In this document: positions 8,932 through 18,855 of the stretch, in pieces
How positions within the stretch are numbered: position 1 is the stretch's first letter
How the letters are laid out: each line of letters starts with the position of its first letter
Source of the DNA: Phaeospirillum sp.
GTDB lineage: Bacteria > Pseudomonadota > Alphaproteobacteria > Rhodospirillales > Magnetospirillaceae
Assembly (NCBI GenBank): GCA_030651575.1
Contig: JAUSFB010000032.1
Span: 272,001-336,000, forward strand
Reading direction: 5' to 3'
DNA length: 64,000 nucleotides
Notes under the pieces: model-generated
What the model was told of the DNA's origin: nothing
Databases searched by the model: none
Seen by the model: only the letters and a program-made list of their open reading frames with translations
Position numbers and translations under genes: made by a program

Positions 8932-9524
8932 GGCGCATCCTTGGAATTGATTGAAGAAGCCAGCGGCGGGGCCTTGCCGCCATCGGGAAGGGGGCGGTCG
9001 TCGCCACCCAGTGTTCTGTGCATGATCACCACATCGACCCAGCGTCCGAACTTCAGTCCGACTCCGCGCAGGACCCCTTCCTGGCCAAAGCCGTTGGCGC
9101 GATGCAGGGCGATGGACCCAAGATTGGCGGAGTCCCCGATTACGGCGATCATCTGACGATAGCCGAGAGCGGTGCAACGCTCGATCAACGCCGACAGCAA
9201 AACGCCCCCGATGCCGCGCCGGACCACGAACGGGGCCACGTAGATGGAATCCTCGACGGTGTAGCGGTAAGCCGAACGCTGCCGGAAGGGACCGGCATAG
9301 GTGTAGCCCAGAACCTCCCCCTTCTCCTCTGCCACCAGGAACGGTATGCCGCGCCCGATGATCTGGCTCCAGCGGGCGGTCATCTCCTCGACGCTGGGAG
9401 TCTCCTCCTCGAACGACGCGGCCGAGCGGGTGACGTAATACGAATAGATCGCCTGGATCGCCGGCATATCCTCCGCGGTCGCGTCGCGGATCACCACCGG
9501 CAGCGGGGTCGGGCTCAGGGACAT
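8928..9524 (-). CDS. GNAT N-acetyltransferase (phosphinothricin acetyltransferase-like)
   Basis: Acetyl-CoA-dependent N-acetyltransferase of the Pat/Bar type, which acetylates phosphinothricin or, in most bacteria, methionine sulfoximine/sulfone-like analogues. The 198-residue product has IRDATAEDMPAIQAIY at the start, SFEEETPS, the acetyl-CoA-binding loop VVRRGIGGVLLSALI and the late motif NLGSIALHRANGF. Its 5' end overlaps the 3' end of the N-formylglutamate amidohydrolase by 10 bp, and its 3' end overlaps the 38-residue gene, so three genes form one unit. Confidence 0.88.
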   Translation of the reverse strand: MSLSPTPLPVVIRDATAEDMPAIQAIYSYYVTRSAASFEEETPSVEEMTARWSQIIGRGIPFLVAEEKGEVLGYTYAGPFRQRSAYRYTVEDSIYVAPFVVRRGIGGVLLSALIERCTALGYRQMIAVIGDSANLGSIALHRANGFGQEGVLRGVGLKFGRWVDVVIMHRTLGGDDRPLPDGGKAPPLASSINSKDAP

Positions 9525-10450
9525 GATGGTGGGAACTCGCTTGCGGCACGGGCCAGAGACGCGACCACGTCTTCGATATCGGCCTGCATTTGCCCAAAGC
9601 CGGGGCCATGCAGATGCTCGGCCTCATTCATATAAAGTCCTCGGTTCAGCTCGATCTGCAAGGCATGACTGCCCTGGCGGGGTTGGCCGTAATGCCGGGT
9701 GGTGAAACCACCGGCATAGGGGGTGTTGCGCACCACCCGATACCCCTTCCGGCTGAACGCGTCCTCCGCCACCTGGGTGAACAGCGGCGAGCACGCGGCG
9801 CCAAAGCAATCGCCCAACACCACATCCACCCGCGACAACCCGGAATCGCGGTCCAAGGGGCCGCCCACCGATGGCATGGAATGGCAATCCACCAGCAAGG
9901 ACCAGCCGAAGGCGGCCCGGGTTTCCTCCACCAGCCGCCGCAGACAGTCATGATACGGAAGATAACATCGGGTGATCCGCCGCTCCACCTCGGCCACCGG
10001 CAGTTTGGCGCTGTAGATTTCGGCCCCGCTGGCGACAACCCGGGCGATTGTGCCAAGCCCGGCCAGAACCCGAGGACTGCGGGTATTGGCGTGACCGGGC
10101 AGCGGCCCGGCGAACATGGCGGGGTCAAGCTCGTAAGGCTCGCGATTGGGATCACAATAAGCGCGTGGAAACACCGCGCTGATCAGCGGCGCTCCATGAT
10201 CGGGCGCACAGGAATACAGTTCATCGACGAAACTGTCCTCGGATCGGCGCAACGTCTTGGGATCCAGCTTGGAGGCGGCGATGAATTCAGCGGGATAGGC
10301 CCGCCCCGAATGCGGAGACGCGAAAACCAACGCCACGGTCTGTCGGAGCGGAGCACGCACCGTCAGCACGGAACTGTCATCTTGAGTGGCGGTGAGCGTG
10401 GTATCCATGGCGTCGGCAGCATTCTTAGCAGGTCGCGGCAAGGGTGTCAT
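9515..10450 (-). CDS. N-formylglutamate amidohydrolase family protein
   Basis: Zinc hydrolase family that releases formate from N-formyl-L-glutamate in histidine catabolism, or acts on related N-acyl amino acids. The 311-residue product contains FASPHSGRAYP, the metal-site region DPNREPYELDP, and LLVDCHSMPS, all family hallmarks. No hut genes are adjacent, so the in vivo substrate is open. The start used is the ATG at 10450; an internal ATG (residue 15, MDTTLTATQ) is possible. It leads the operon with the acetyltransferase. Confidence 0.88.
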   Translation of the reverse strand: MTPLPRPAKNAADAMDTTLTATQDDSSVLTVRAPLRQTVALVFASPHSGRAYPAEFIAASKLDPKTLRRSEDSFVDELYSCAPDHGAPLISAVFPRAYCDPNREPYELDPAMFAGPLPGHANTRSPRVLAGLGTIARVVASGAEIYSAKLPVAEVERRITRCYLPYHDCLRRLVEETRAAFGWSLLVDCHSMPSVGGPLDRDSGLSRVDVVLGDCFGAACSPLFTQVAEDAFSRKGYRVVRNTPYAGGFTTRHYGQPRQGSHALQIELNRGLYMNEAEHLHGPGFGQMQADIEDVVASLARAASEFPPSCP

Positions 10451-10598
10451 ATGCGAGATGAAAAATCACTTATCCACATCCGCGAGGCGGCCTTGAAAAA
10501 AGTATTGTGCCGACGTTCCAGAAGGGCTTGCAATGCCCGAGGAACGACGCTAAAAGAACGGCCCTCAGCGGACGCAACGCGCACCCGCCGAGGAAGAC

Positions 10599-10673
10599 GG
10601 GCGGTTAGCTCAGCGGTAGAGCACTGTGTTGACATCGCAGGGGTCACAAGTTCAATCCTTGTACCGCCCACCA
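10599..10673 (+). tRNA. tRNA-Val(GAC)
   Basis: Complete cloverleaf: acceptor stem GGGCGGT/ACCGCCC, D-arm with GCTCAGCGGTAGAGC, anticodon arm CTGTG-TTGACAT-CGCAG giving anticodon GAC, T-arm with GTTCAATCC, discriminator A and an encoded CCA. It is the integration site of the decayed element that follows, and its 3' part is duplicated at 13181. Confidence 0.97.
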
Positions 10674-10707
10674 TCAAAGCCCCCAGGGAAACCTGGGGGC
10701 TTTGTCC
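10624..10707 (+). repeat. attL-like direct repeat (84 bp) within tRNA-Val
   Basis: From tRNA position 26 through the CCA and the downstream terminator, 84 bp are repeated exactly at 13181-13264. The divergence on both sides is abrupt. This is the footprint expected of a tyrosine-recombinase element inserted in a tRNA gene. Confidence 0.9.
10676..10703 (+). terminator. tRNA-Val terminator
   Basis: Stem AAAGCCCCCAGG / CCTGGGGGCTTT with a GAAA loop directly after the tRNA. It is duplicated with the att repeat at 13233-13260. Confidence 0.8.
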
Positions 10708-10813
10708 TTTCAGGACCTACCCACTCCGGTAAGAGATCATCCTATTCACACTGATTCACAACGGTCAATGTGAACGGTCAACACAGTCGCTTGAGCCTGA
10801 CGGCTCCGCTGTC

Positions 10814-10837
10814 GCTCTACCGCTGAGCTAACCGCCC
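10814..10837 (-). repeat. Inverted copy of the tRNA-Val 5' half (24 nt)
   Basis: The minus strand here reproduces tRNA positions 1-24 exactly (GGGCGGTTAGCTCAGCGGTA plus GAGC) and then diverges. The right-hand repeat begins at tRNA position 26. The two partial copies therefore complement each other almost to the base. Confidence 0.85.
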
Positions 10838-11136
10838 TTCAAGGGGGAACCCAATTCCCGTCATTCCCCCCTTCCCGCCTCAGAGCGGGTCAACGTGTGG
10901 GCGGGTAAGCGAAGATGGGTACAAGGGGGATCAAGGGGGATATGGGGGGCTTCGTATACCCTGAAACGCCCCTCCAAATTTTCTATGAATAAATACGAGC
11001 TCAGGGGATGTTAGCGGGATATATAGCGACGAACACAAGGCATAATGAAATAATAAAACATAGAATTTCCGCCATTCTTATTTAAAATAATGATTGAATT
11101 TGCATAGCACCGGCACTCAACCTAAAAATATTTTTC
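10838..11136. other. Gene-free left part of the element with G-rich repeats
   Basis: No convincing gene is present. Positions 10841-10949 hold four G-runs, three in close array (AAGGGGGAT at 10923 and 10933, then ATGGGGGG at 10942), resembling short iterons. From 10980 to 11135 the sequence becomes AT-rich. Just upstream, at 10744-10785, TTCACA/TGTGAA and ACGGTCAA are repeated, as might be integrase arm sites. Confidence 0.4.
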
Positions 11137-11517
11137 CTAAGCCTCACGCCCACCGACCACCAACCTCATACGCTCACTATCTATTTTAAATTCATTTTCG
11201 ATGCGCTTCCTAACGGCATCGTCGTGCATATTATCAATGGCTTGGGCCTTGGTGGTGACGGATTTTCCCCTCAATGCCTTAAGGGCCTTCTCGGCCTGAG
11301 CCGAGTCTTCCGTTTCGACGGCATTCTTCAGGAGGATGGAGAGCATTTTCTCCTCCCAATATCTCCGTCTCAGGGTATCCCATCCCCTTTGGCAGGCCAC
11401 AGACTGTAACGTCTTGAACGAACACTTCCACATATTATTTGAACATAGACGCATTATATCTATCGCAGATACATAAGTCTTACCCCCATTCAACGGGATA
11501 TCATGGTATCCTTCCAT
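11137..11517 (-). CDS. Hypothetical protein of the element
   Basis: A 126-residue soluble protein, not recognised. It starts at ATG 11517 six bases after a clean AGGAG; an in-frame TTG sits just before. The sequence begins MEGYHDIPLNGGKTYVSA, has a Trp- and Arg-rich centre (RGWDTLRRRYWEEKMLS) and a charged, probably helical second half. It is the only element gene that looks intact. Codon use is more AT-rich than in the flanking chromosome, consistent with foreign origin. Confidence 0.6.
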   Translation of the reverse strand: MEGYHDIPLNGGKTYVSAIDIMRLCSNNMWKCSFKTLQSVACQRGWDTLRRRYWEEKMLSILLKNAVETEDSAQAEKALKALRGKSVTTKAQAIDNMHDDAVRKRIENEFKIDSERMRLVVGGREA

Positions 11518-11681
11518 CAATTTCTCCTAAAAAATTATATCGTTATTTATTTTGTGAATAATAATATTCTTGCGTCTTGGGCCGCCCGCCCTTGAGGGCG
11601 TTAGGTTTGGAAATAATTTGTTTTCAAATAAGGAAGGGTGCAGGAACCACCCAATGCCAAACCCATAGGGGCGACAACTCC

Positions 11682-12438
11682 CTATAAGCTCTTATAAGAA
11701 AAAGTCTCCCTAGGGCCAGCTTGTCGCCCGTCTAAAACGGACAGGGTACAGGGTGCTGCTCCGAGGTTTGGTAAGCGCACATTGCTGAACCACCCCTCCT
11801 TGGAAAGTGGTTCGATGCCTTGCCCTTTCATTCGGCCCCTGTACTTGAAGTACGCCTTCCGATGCAGGGACCAATCTACTTTCTCGCCGCTCCCCGCTTT
11901 AACTCCCCGCGTAAGGGTGGATAGCTGCGGCAGAATGCCAAGCTGCCCGACGACCTCAGCCCCCTCGAAAAGTTCCGCAAGCTTGTCAGCTTCGGCCTTG
12001 GAGAGAACCACCAGTTTGATTGGCTCTTCGCTATGGCGGTCCCTAAGCGAACAACGGCCAATCGTTTGGTAGGTGTGGGAGAACTTGGTGGCGAAATAGA
12101 TTTCTGACAGGCCCAGCCCCGTGAAGGCGCTCAGCAGTTTCGCCACCGGGGGAGCGGGATTGATGACCAGCAGGCACGCCACATTGTGAACGCCCTTATA
12201 CTGGTCCATTCCCTCCGACCTAGCTGGCAAGCGCTTATCGTGAGGAAGGCACCCTTCTTCGTTTGCGTAGTCGTTGTTGGCGTTCCACACGAATGGTGCT
12301 TCCTTGAAGAAGCGGGCCAGGGTTCGCCTGAATGCCTCGAATGGCCGCCTCTGTCTTGCCGCTTCCCACCGAGTGGGCAAGGCATTTGATCGTAGCATCG
12401 CGTCCAGCCGCGATACGGCATCGTAAGTTTAATGTCAT
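11682..12438 (-). pseudogene. Helicase remnant with internal deletion and frameshift
   Basis: Two frames together spell the two ends of a phage/plasmid-type superfamily 2 helicase. The first (12438-12235) starts MTLNLRCRIAAGRDATIKCL and contains a Walker A motif, AHSVGSGKTEAAIRGI. The second, in another frame (to 11682), contains QYKGVHNVACLLVINPAPP and FSHTYQTIGRCSLRDR, the shape of motifs V-VI. The DEAD/DEAH box and the middle motifs are missing, and a frameshift lies just after the P-loop. It cannot make a working enzyme. Confidence 0.7.
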
Positions 12439-12515
12439 AATAAAATCCTTTTGCGGAAAATGGTTTGGAGCAGGCGCGACCTATGCTGCCACGCCCGCTT
12501 TTTGGCTCGGATACT

Positions 12516-12677
12516 CTAAGGAGTCCGGTATCGTGCCCGGATGGCCTTCATATACTCCATGCCCTCAGTGAGGGTTCCGCCAGAGAGCAGCGACTTCATG
12601 GGCGGAAGGAGATTGCCAGCATCGTCGTATGCGACAACCTTGCTGGGAGTCTTGGCATTGCGCTGTCGCACAAGCAT
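12516..12677 (-). CDS. Unrecognised 53-codon ORF of the element
   Basis: ORF starting MLVRQRNAKTPSKVVAYDDA and ending MEYMKAIRARYRTP, immediately after the truncated integrase and in a different frame. Its composition is protein-like and the spacing between its neighbours suits a gene, but the ribosome site (GCAGAG) is poor. It could be a small regulator of the element or a fragment of a longer ORF. No family was recognised. Confidence 0.4.
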   Translation of the reverse strand: MLVRQRNAKTPSKVVAYDDAGNLLPPMKSLLSGGTLTEGMEYMKAIRARYRTP

Positions 12678-12688
12678 CTCTGCGAGGG

Positions 12689-13123
12689 CTATGAAGGATA
12701 CCGAGCCTTATCCAGAAGAAGCTCGCTGTGAGCCCACCTGAAAATGCGGTGGATGATTTGAAGTTCCTCCCTGCATGTCGCTGGCGCAACTTGATCCAGC
12801 CGCATGAGGCGATAGCCGTTCACGTCAAACTTGGTCATCGTCCGCACATCATCGGGAAGGTGAGGTACTATCCGCTCGACACGGGAGAGTGTAATTGCCC
12901 TCGATGGACGCCCCTTCAACACTGTGTCGCAATAGCGCCTTCCCAGGGCCAGAAACGACAGTGGGGGTTCCGAGACGGGTCCAGTAGTAGGTAGGGCCGC
13001 AAGTTGGTCTTCTTGGCGTTCAGCCTCCTCCAGAGTGGGGAACGAGGCCGAGAGTGGTTTTGCGTTTTTCCGCCTGATCTGGACGTTGAACCGTCCCGAG
13101 GGAAGTTTCCTGATGCTAGCCAT
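12689..13123 (-). pseudogene. int: Truncated tyrosine recombinase/integrase
   Basis: Starts with GGAG seven bases before the ATG. The N-terminus is an arm-binding domain (MASIRKLPSGRFNVQIRRKN), followed by a core-binding SAM-like domain ending in ELQIIHRIFRWAHSELLLDK. The ORF then stops at residue 144. The whole catalytic domain, with the Arg, His-x-x-Arg and Tyr residues, is absent, so it cannot recombine DNA. Its place beside the right att repeat and reading away from it match an integrase gene. Confidence 0.8.
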
Positions 13124-13180
13124 TCACCACTCCATCGCGTGAATGGAGCGGGTAAGAGCGTGAAAGGACAGGCATTACGC

Positions 13181-13264
13181 CTGTGTTGACATCGCAGGGG
13201 TCACAAGTTCAATCCTTGTACCGCCCACCATCAAAGCCCCCAGGGAAACCTGGGGGCTTTGTCC
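13181..13264 (+). repeat. attR-like direct repeat (84 bp)
   Basis: Exact copy of 10624-10707: tRNA-Val from position 26 to the CCA, plus the terminator. It lacks the 5' half of the tRNA and so cannot form a tRNA. It marks the right boundary of the element. Confidence 0.9.
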
Positions 13265-13369
13265 GTTCCAAGCCATGGAGCGTCAGATGGGACCGAGTCC
13301 TAACCTTGTCTTAAGCATCTTCCGATATCATCTACTTGTTGGAGACATCTTATTCTCCCAGGGCGGTGA

Positions 13370-13849
13370 ATGATGATCAGTCACTCAGTAACTCCCGGCA
13401 AACATATCGGCCACCACCACTCGGCGCCCAGGCATCGGCATGAGAGCGGCGGGGGGTCCCATAAAGTCCTGGTCATCGTCGCCCTGATCGCGGTCGTCGC
13501 CGCCTTCAGCATCGCGGCCTTCCTGCTGAGTCCCAAGGAACAGGAGGAATCGGCGACTCCCGAAGCCTTTGTCGAACAGATAGAACGAGCCGCCAAAGGC
13601 ATCGTGGTCGAACGAAATGTATTCGGCGGCGCCATGATGGTCGAGCACAAGGGAAGCCAGGTCGCCGTCACCGCCTCGAACGTCCCGCCGAATATCTGCG
13701 TCTCGGTCGGGTGGAAGCTGGTGCGCAAAGGCATCCTCACCATCAACGGTACCACCCCGTTGCGGGTTTCAGCCGCCAAACTGTCCGAACTTTGCAATCA
13801 GGAAGAGGGAAACGCCACCCTGACCTGGTCGCCGAAGACCGTGGACTAG
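13370..13849 (+). CDS. Hypothetical membrane-anchored protein
   Basis: A 159-residue protein with a His-rich cytoplasmic N-terminus (GKHIGHHHSAPRHRHES), one membrane helix (VLVIVALIAVVAAFSIAAFLL) and an extracytoplasmic domain of about 105 residues. That domain has two cysteines (NICVSV and ELCNQEEG) that could form a disulfide, and its C-terminal layout vaguely recalls type IV secretory pilins (PilS/TcpA). The N-terminus lacks a prepilin cleavage motif, so it is not a normal pilin. It stands alone just outside the element. Two tandem ATG codons compete as the start. Confidence 0.65.
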   Translation: MMISHSVTPGKHIGHHHSAPRHRHESGGGSHKVLVIVALIAVVAAFSIAAFLLSPKEQEESATPEAFVEQIERAAKGIVVERNVFGGAMMVEHKGSQVAVTASNVPPNICVSVGWKLVRKGILTINGTTPLRVSAAKLSELCNQEEGNATLTWSPKTVD

Positions 13850-13950
13850 CGGCGCGGGCAAACTCTCTTTCATCACCACCATCATATATATTGATCTCTG
13901 CGTGAACTGATTCCACAATATCGGCCTACTTGGCTCTCAGGAGTGAGGGT

Positions 13951-14181
13951 ATGGACGATATTGATCTCGCGGCCGAACGGGTTGAAGTCCTTAATGCGGC
14001 TGCCATTCAAGCGGTTCTCGGTAAAGTGGAAACGGTTCCGTCGACGGGAATTTGTCGCGCCTGCGGCGAGGGGATCGAGGCGGATCGCCTGAAGGCCAAC
14101 CCCTACGCCAGACATTGTCGCGATTGCGCCGATGAGGCCGAGGCCAGAGCCAAAATGGCGCGGCGATGCGGCCCCCGCTGA
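13951..14181 (+). CDS. DksA/TraR-type C4 zinc-finger protein (short)
   Basis: A 76-residue protein starting MDDIDLAAERVE after an AGGAG site seven bases upstream. It has the C4 finger CRACGEGI...ARHCRDCADEAE, the C-terminal domain of DksA/TraR proteins, which bind the RNA polymerase secondary channel. It lacks most of the coiled-coil of full DksA, as in TraR and phage homologues. A role as a transcription modulator is inferred from family. The short form and position near an integrated element suggest phage or plasmid ancestry. Confidence 0.78.
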   Translation: MDDIDLAAERVEVLNAAAIQAVLGKVETVPSTGICRACGEGIEADRLKANPYARHCRDCADEAEARAKMARRCGPR

Positions 14182-14205
14182 ACTTGTGTGATTGAATGAA
14201 ATGCT

Positions 14206-14239
14206 CTGCGCCCCCCTTCCTGTTGGACGGGGGGCGCAG
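14206..14239. terminator. Bidirectional hairpin between convergent small genes
   Basis: An 11-bp perfect stem CTGCGCCCCCC / GGGGGGCGCAG with a 12-base loop lies between the convergent genes ending at 14181 and 14248. It has no U-tract, so it may act as a barrier or mRNA 3' stabiliser rather than a classic terminator. Confidence 0.55.
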
Positions 14240-14247
14240 TCGGTTGG

Positions 14248-14421
14248 CTAACAGGCCAACAAAGGTCCCAGCCTTTCCTTCTCGACCACCCAGAGGTAAC
14301 CAAGGGAATCGAGGGCCCGCTCCCTGGACATCAGGGTTTGGGTTTCGGGCGAGGCAAGGATCTCCAGTGCCCGTTCCCGAATTGCCGCTAATTTCTCACG
14401 GCGCGCAGCCTTCTGGCCCAT
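14248..14421 (-). CDS. Small hypothetical protein (57 residues)
   Basis: A 57-residue basic, helical protein starting MGQKAARREKLAAIRERALE and ending EKERLGPLLAC. The ATG is preceded by AGAGGAG at good spacing, which makes it likely to be translated. It has no membrane segment and no motif that I recognise. It converges on the zinc-finger gene, separated by a strong hairpin. Confidence 0.6.
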   Translation of the reverse strand: MGQKAARREKLAAIRERALEILASPETQTLMSRERALDSLGYLWVVEKERLGPLLAC

Positions 14422-14482
14422 GGTCGTTCACTCCTCTTGGAAGCGACTACCCGACCAGTTTATGAGAGCAAATCTTAATAGA

Positions 14483-14860
14483 TTATGAGCCTCGCCGGGT
14501 CGGCCCGCCCGCCGACCTCCATCCCATGATGCCGCCCCGCATGCGAACGATCTCTCCGTCCCAACCGGCCGCCACCAGATGCGCCGACGCGGTGCCGCAA
14601 CGCGCCCCGCTTCGGCAGTGAATCACCAGACGCTTACCCGCTTCCGGCTTGGGAACCTGGGTCGGATTGAACGATGTCAACGGCAGGTTGACGGCGCCGG
14701 GAATGTTCTCGGCGGCGTATTCGTCGCGCTCTCGCACATCGATCAGCACCACTTCCCCGGCCTCCCACCACTCCCGGATGATGGCGGGATCGACCACCTT
14801 GACCTTATCGCCGCCCGGCTGAACCGCCCCACTCAAAGCACCAAACAACCGGCTGAACAT
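14483..14860 (-). CDS. Rhodanese-like sulfurtransferase
   Basis: Single-domain rhodanese of 125 residues; carries sulfane sulfur on an active-site cysteine. The domain contains VVLIDVRERDEYAAENIPGA and the active loop HCRSGARCGTA, with the catalytic Cys first in the loop. The preceding 20 residues (MFSRLFGALSGAVQPGG) are not cleavable-signal-like. It is transcribed divergently from the cytochrome oxidase operon, about 210 bp away. Single-domain rhodaneses supply persulfide to several pathways, and the partner is unknown. Confidence 0.88.
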   Translation of the reverse strand: MFSRLFGALSGAVQPGGDKVKVVDPAIIREWWEAGEVVLIDVRERDEYAAENIPGAVNLPLTSFNPTQVPKPEAGKRLVIHCRSGARCGTASAHLVAAGWDGEIVRMRGGIMGWRSAGGPTRRGS

Positions 14861-15072
14861 AGCGCTGATCCTGATCCAACATTTTAGCTACCCCTAATGT
14901 AGCGATCCGTCGCTGCGCCGCAAGAGGCCGCGTGGATTAGTTTTTCAGAACCCAGGGGTTGGAATCCATCGCCGCCATACCCACAAATAAGAATGAGTTT
15001 CAGCGGCCCCATCGGGGTCGTCCAGCGCATCCGCCGGTTCGCGGGGCGAGACGGCAGGGAGGGATACTCCAG

Positions 15073-17480
<2,408 letters not shown>

Positions 17481-17485
17481 CCATC

Positions 17486-18040
17486 ATGATGAAGCGCGGC
17501 CCCGGAGCAACCGCGGCAGTCCTGGTGGCGATCATCGCCGCCATGATCGGGCTGGTGGTCGCCAGCGTGCCGCTCTACCGGGCGTTTTGCACAGCCACCG
17601 GCATCGGTGGGCCACCAAAGCAGGTGGCGGCCGCCTCGTCCCAGGCGTCGGAACGCATGGTCACCATCCGCTTCGACGCCTCGGTGGCCAAGGGGCTGGA
17701 CTGGCGCTTTTCCCCCCAATTGCGCGAAATGAAGGTGCGGCTGGGCGAGGATACCTTGGCCATCTTCACCGCCACCAACCTGTCGGACCATCCCATCACC
17801 GGCAATGCGGTCTATAACGCGACGCCGGACAAAATCGGGCGATACGTCGCCAAAATTCAGTGCTTCTGCTTCACCGAACAGGTGTTGCAGCCGGGACAAA
17901 CCGTGGAGATGCCGGTGAGCTTCGTCATCGACCCCGCCATGGCCCAAGACCCTCATACCGATGAAGTCGGCACCATCACCCTTTCCTACACATTCTTCCG
18001 GACCGCAGAGTCCGCCACCAGTGGAAGAGGACGGTCATGA
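17486..18040 (+). CDS. ctaG: Cytochrome c oxidase assembly protein Cox11/CtaG
   Basis: Membrane-anchored copper chaperone that inserts CuB into subunit I. The 184-residue product has one N-terminal helix (AAVLVAIIAAMIGLVVASVPLY) with the conserved FCTATG just after it, and the periplasmic copper motif IQCFCFTEQ. The start is one of two tandem ATGs (17486 or 17489). It lies between coxA and coxC and overlaps coxC by ATGA. No haem A synthase or farnesyltransferase gene (ctaA, ctaB) is nearby. Confidence 0.95.
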   Translation: MMKRGPGATAAVLVAIIAAMIGLVVASVPLYRAFCTATGIGGPPKQVAAASSQASERMVTIRFDASVAKGLDWRFSPQLREMKVRLGEDTLAIFTATNLSDHPITGNAVYNATPDKIGRYVAKIQCFCFTEQVLQPGQTVEMPVSFVIDPAMAQDPHTDEVGTITLSYTFFRTAESATSGRGRS

Positions 18041-18849
18041 GCCACGCACATGCCAATTCCGACGCCCCCCACACCCATCCCTACCATCTGGTCGATCCCA
18101 GCCCCTGGCCGCTGATGGGGGGCGTTTCCGCCTTCGTGCTGGCCTGGGGCGGCGTTCACTACTTCCATGACCGCGACAGCAAATGGGGGCTGTCACTGGG
18201 ATTGGCGCTGTTGCTGGTCACCATGTTCGGCTGGTGGCGCGACGTGGTGCGCGAAGCCCGCGCCGGCGATGCCCATACCCCGGAAGTCCGCCACGGATTG
18301 CGCCTGGGCATGGCGTTGTTCATCGCCTCCGAGGTGATGTTTTTCGCCGGATTTTTCTGGGCGTTCTTTCATTCCAGCCTGAAGGTGGCCCCCATGGTCA
18401 CCCAGTGGCCGCCGGCCGGAATCGAGGTGCTGGACACCTGGCACATCCCCTTCGTCAACACCCTGATCCTGATGACGTCAGGCCTGACCCTGACCCGCTC
18501 CCACCGTGCCCTGATGGCGGGCAAGCGGCCCCAGACTGTGCGCTGGCTGGCACTGACCATCGTGCTTGGGCTGGTGTTTCTGTCGTTACAGGTCCACGAA
18601 TACGGACAGGCCATGTTCGCCTTCACCGGCGGCATCTACCCCTCGGTGTTCTACATGGCCACCGGGTTCCATGGCTTCCACGTCTTCGTCGGAGTGACCT
18701 TCCTGGGCGTCTGTCTGGCCAGGACCCTAAGCGGCGACTTCACCGCCGAGCGTCATGTGGGCTTCGAGGCCGCCGCGTGGTACTGGCACTTCGTCGATGT
18801 GGTCTGGGTATTCCTGTTCATCTGGGTCTACTGGTGGGGAAACGGCTGA
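18037..18849 (+). CDS. coxC: Cytochrome c oxidase subunit III
   Basis: Subunit III, 270 residues with seven predicted helices, stabilising the catalytic core and proton uptake. It opens with a His-rich segment and PYHLVDPSPWPLMG, and contains ALFIASEVMFFAGFFWAFFHSS, the conserved glutamate-bearing helix, and a C-terminal helix ending AAWYWHFVDVVWVFLFIWVY. It is the last gene of the cox operon, ending 6 bp from a convergent gene. Confidence 0.97.
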   Translation: MSHAHANSDAPHTHPYHLVDPSPWPLMGGVSAFVLAWGGVHYFHDRDSKWGLSLGLALLLVTMFGWWRDVVREARAGDAHTPEVRHGLRLGMALFIASEVMFFAGFFWAFFHSSLKVAPMVTQWPPAGIEVLDTWHIPFVNTLILMTSGLTLTRSHRALMAGKRPQTVRWLALTIVLGLVFLSLQVHEYGQAMFAFTGGIYPSVFYMATGFHGFHVFVGVTFLGVCLARTLSGDFTAERHVGFEAAAWYWHFVDVVWVFLFIWVYWWGNG

Positions 18850-18855
18850 AATCCC

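Larger units (their letters stand above)
10624..13180. mobile_element. Decayed integrative element in tRNA-Val
   Basis: About 2.56 kb bounded by the 84-bp direct repeats. It is visibly more AT-rich than its surroundings, especially 10980-11135 and 11520-11660. All its genes point leftward: a truncated tyrosine integrase next to the right repeat, a 53-codon ORF, a helicase remnant missing its centre, and one intact 126-codon ORF. No structural, transfer or selectable gene remains. It is either the remnant of a prophage/satellite or a minimal non-autonomous island. Confidence 0.85.

Noticed and set aside
13181-13264. Second tRNA-Val gene
   Set aside because: It lacks tRNA positions 1-25, so it cannot fold into a tRNA; it is an attachment-site copy.
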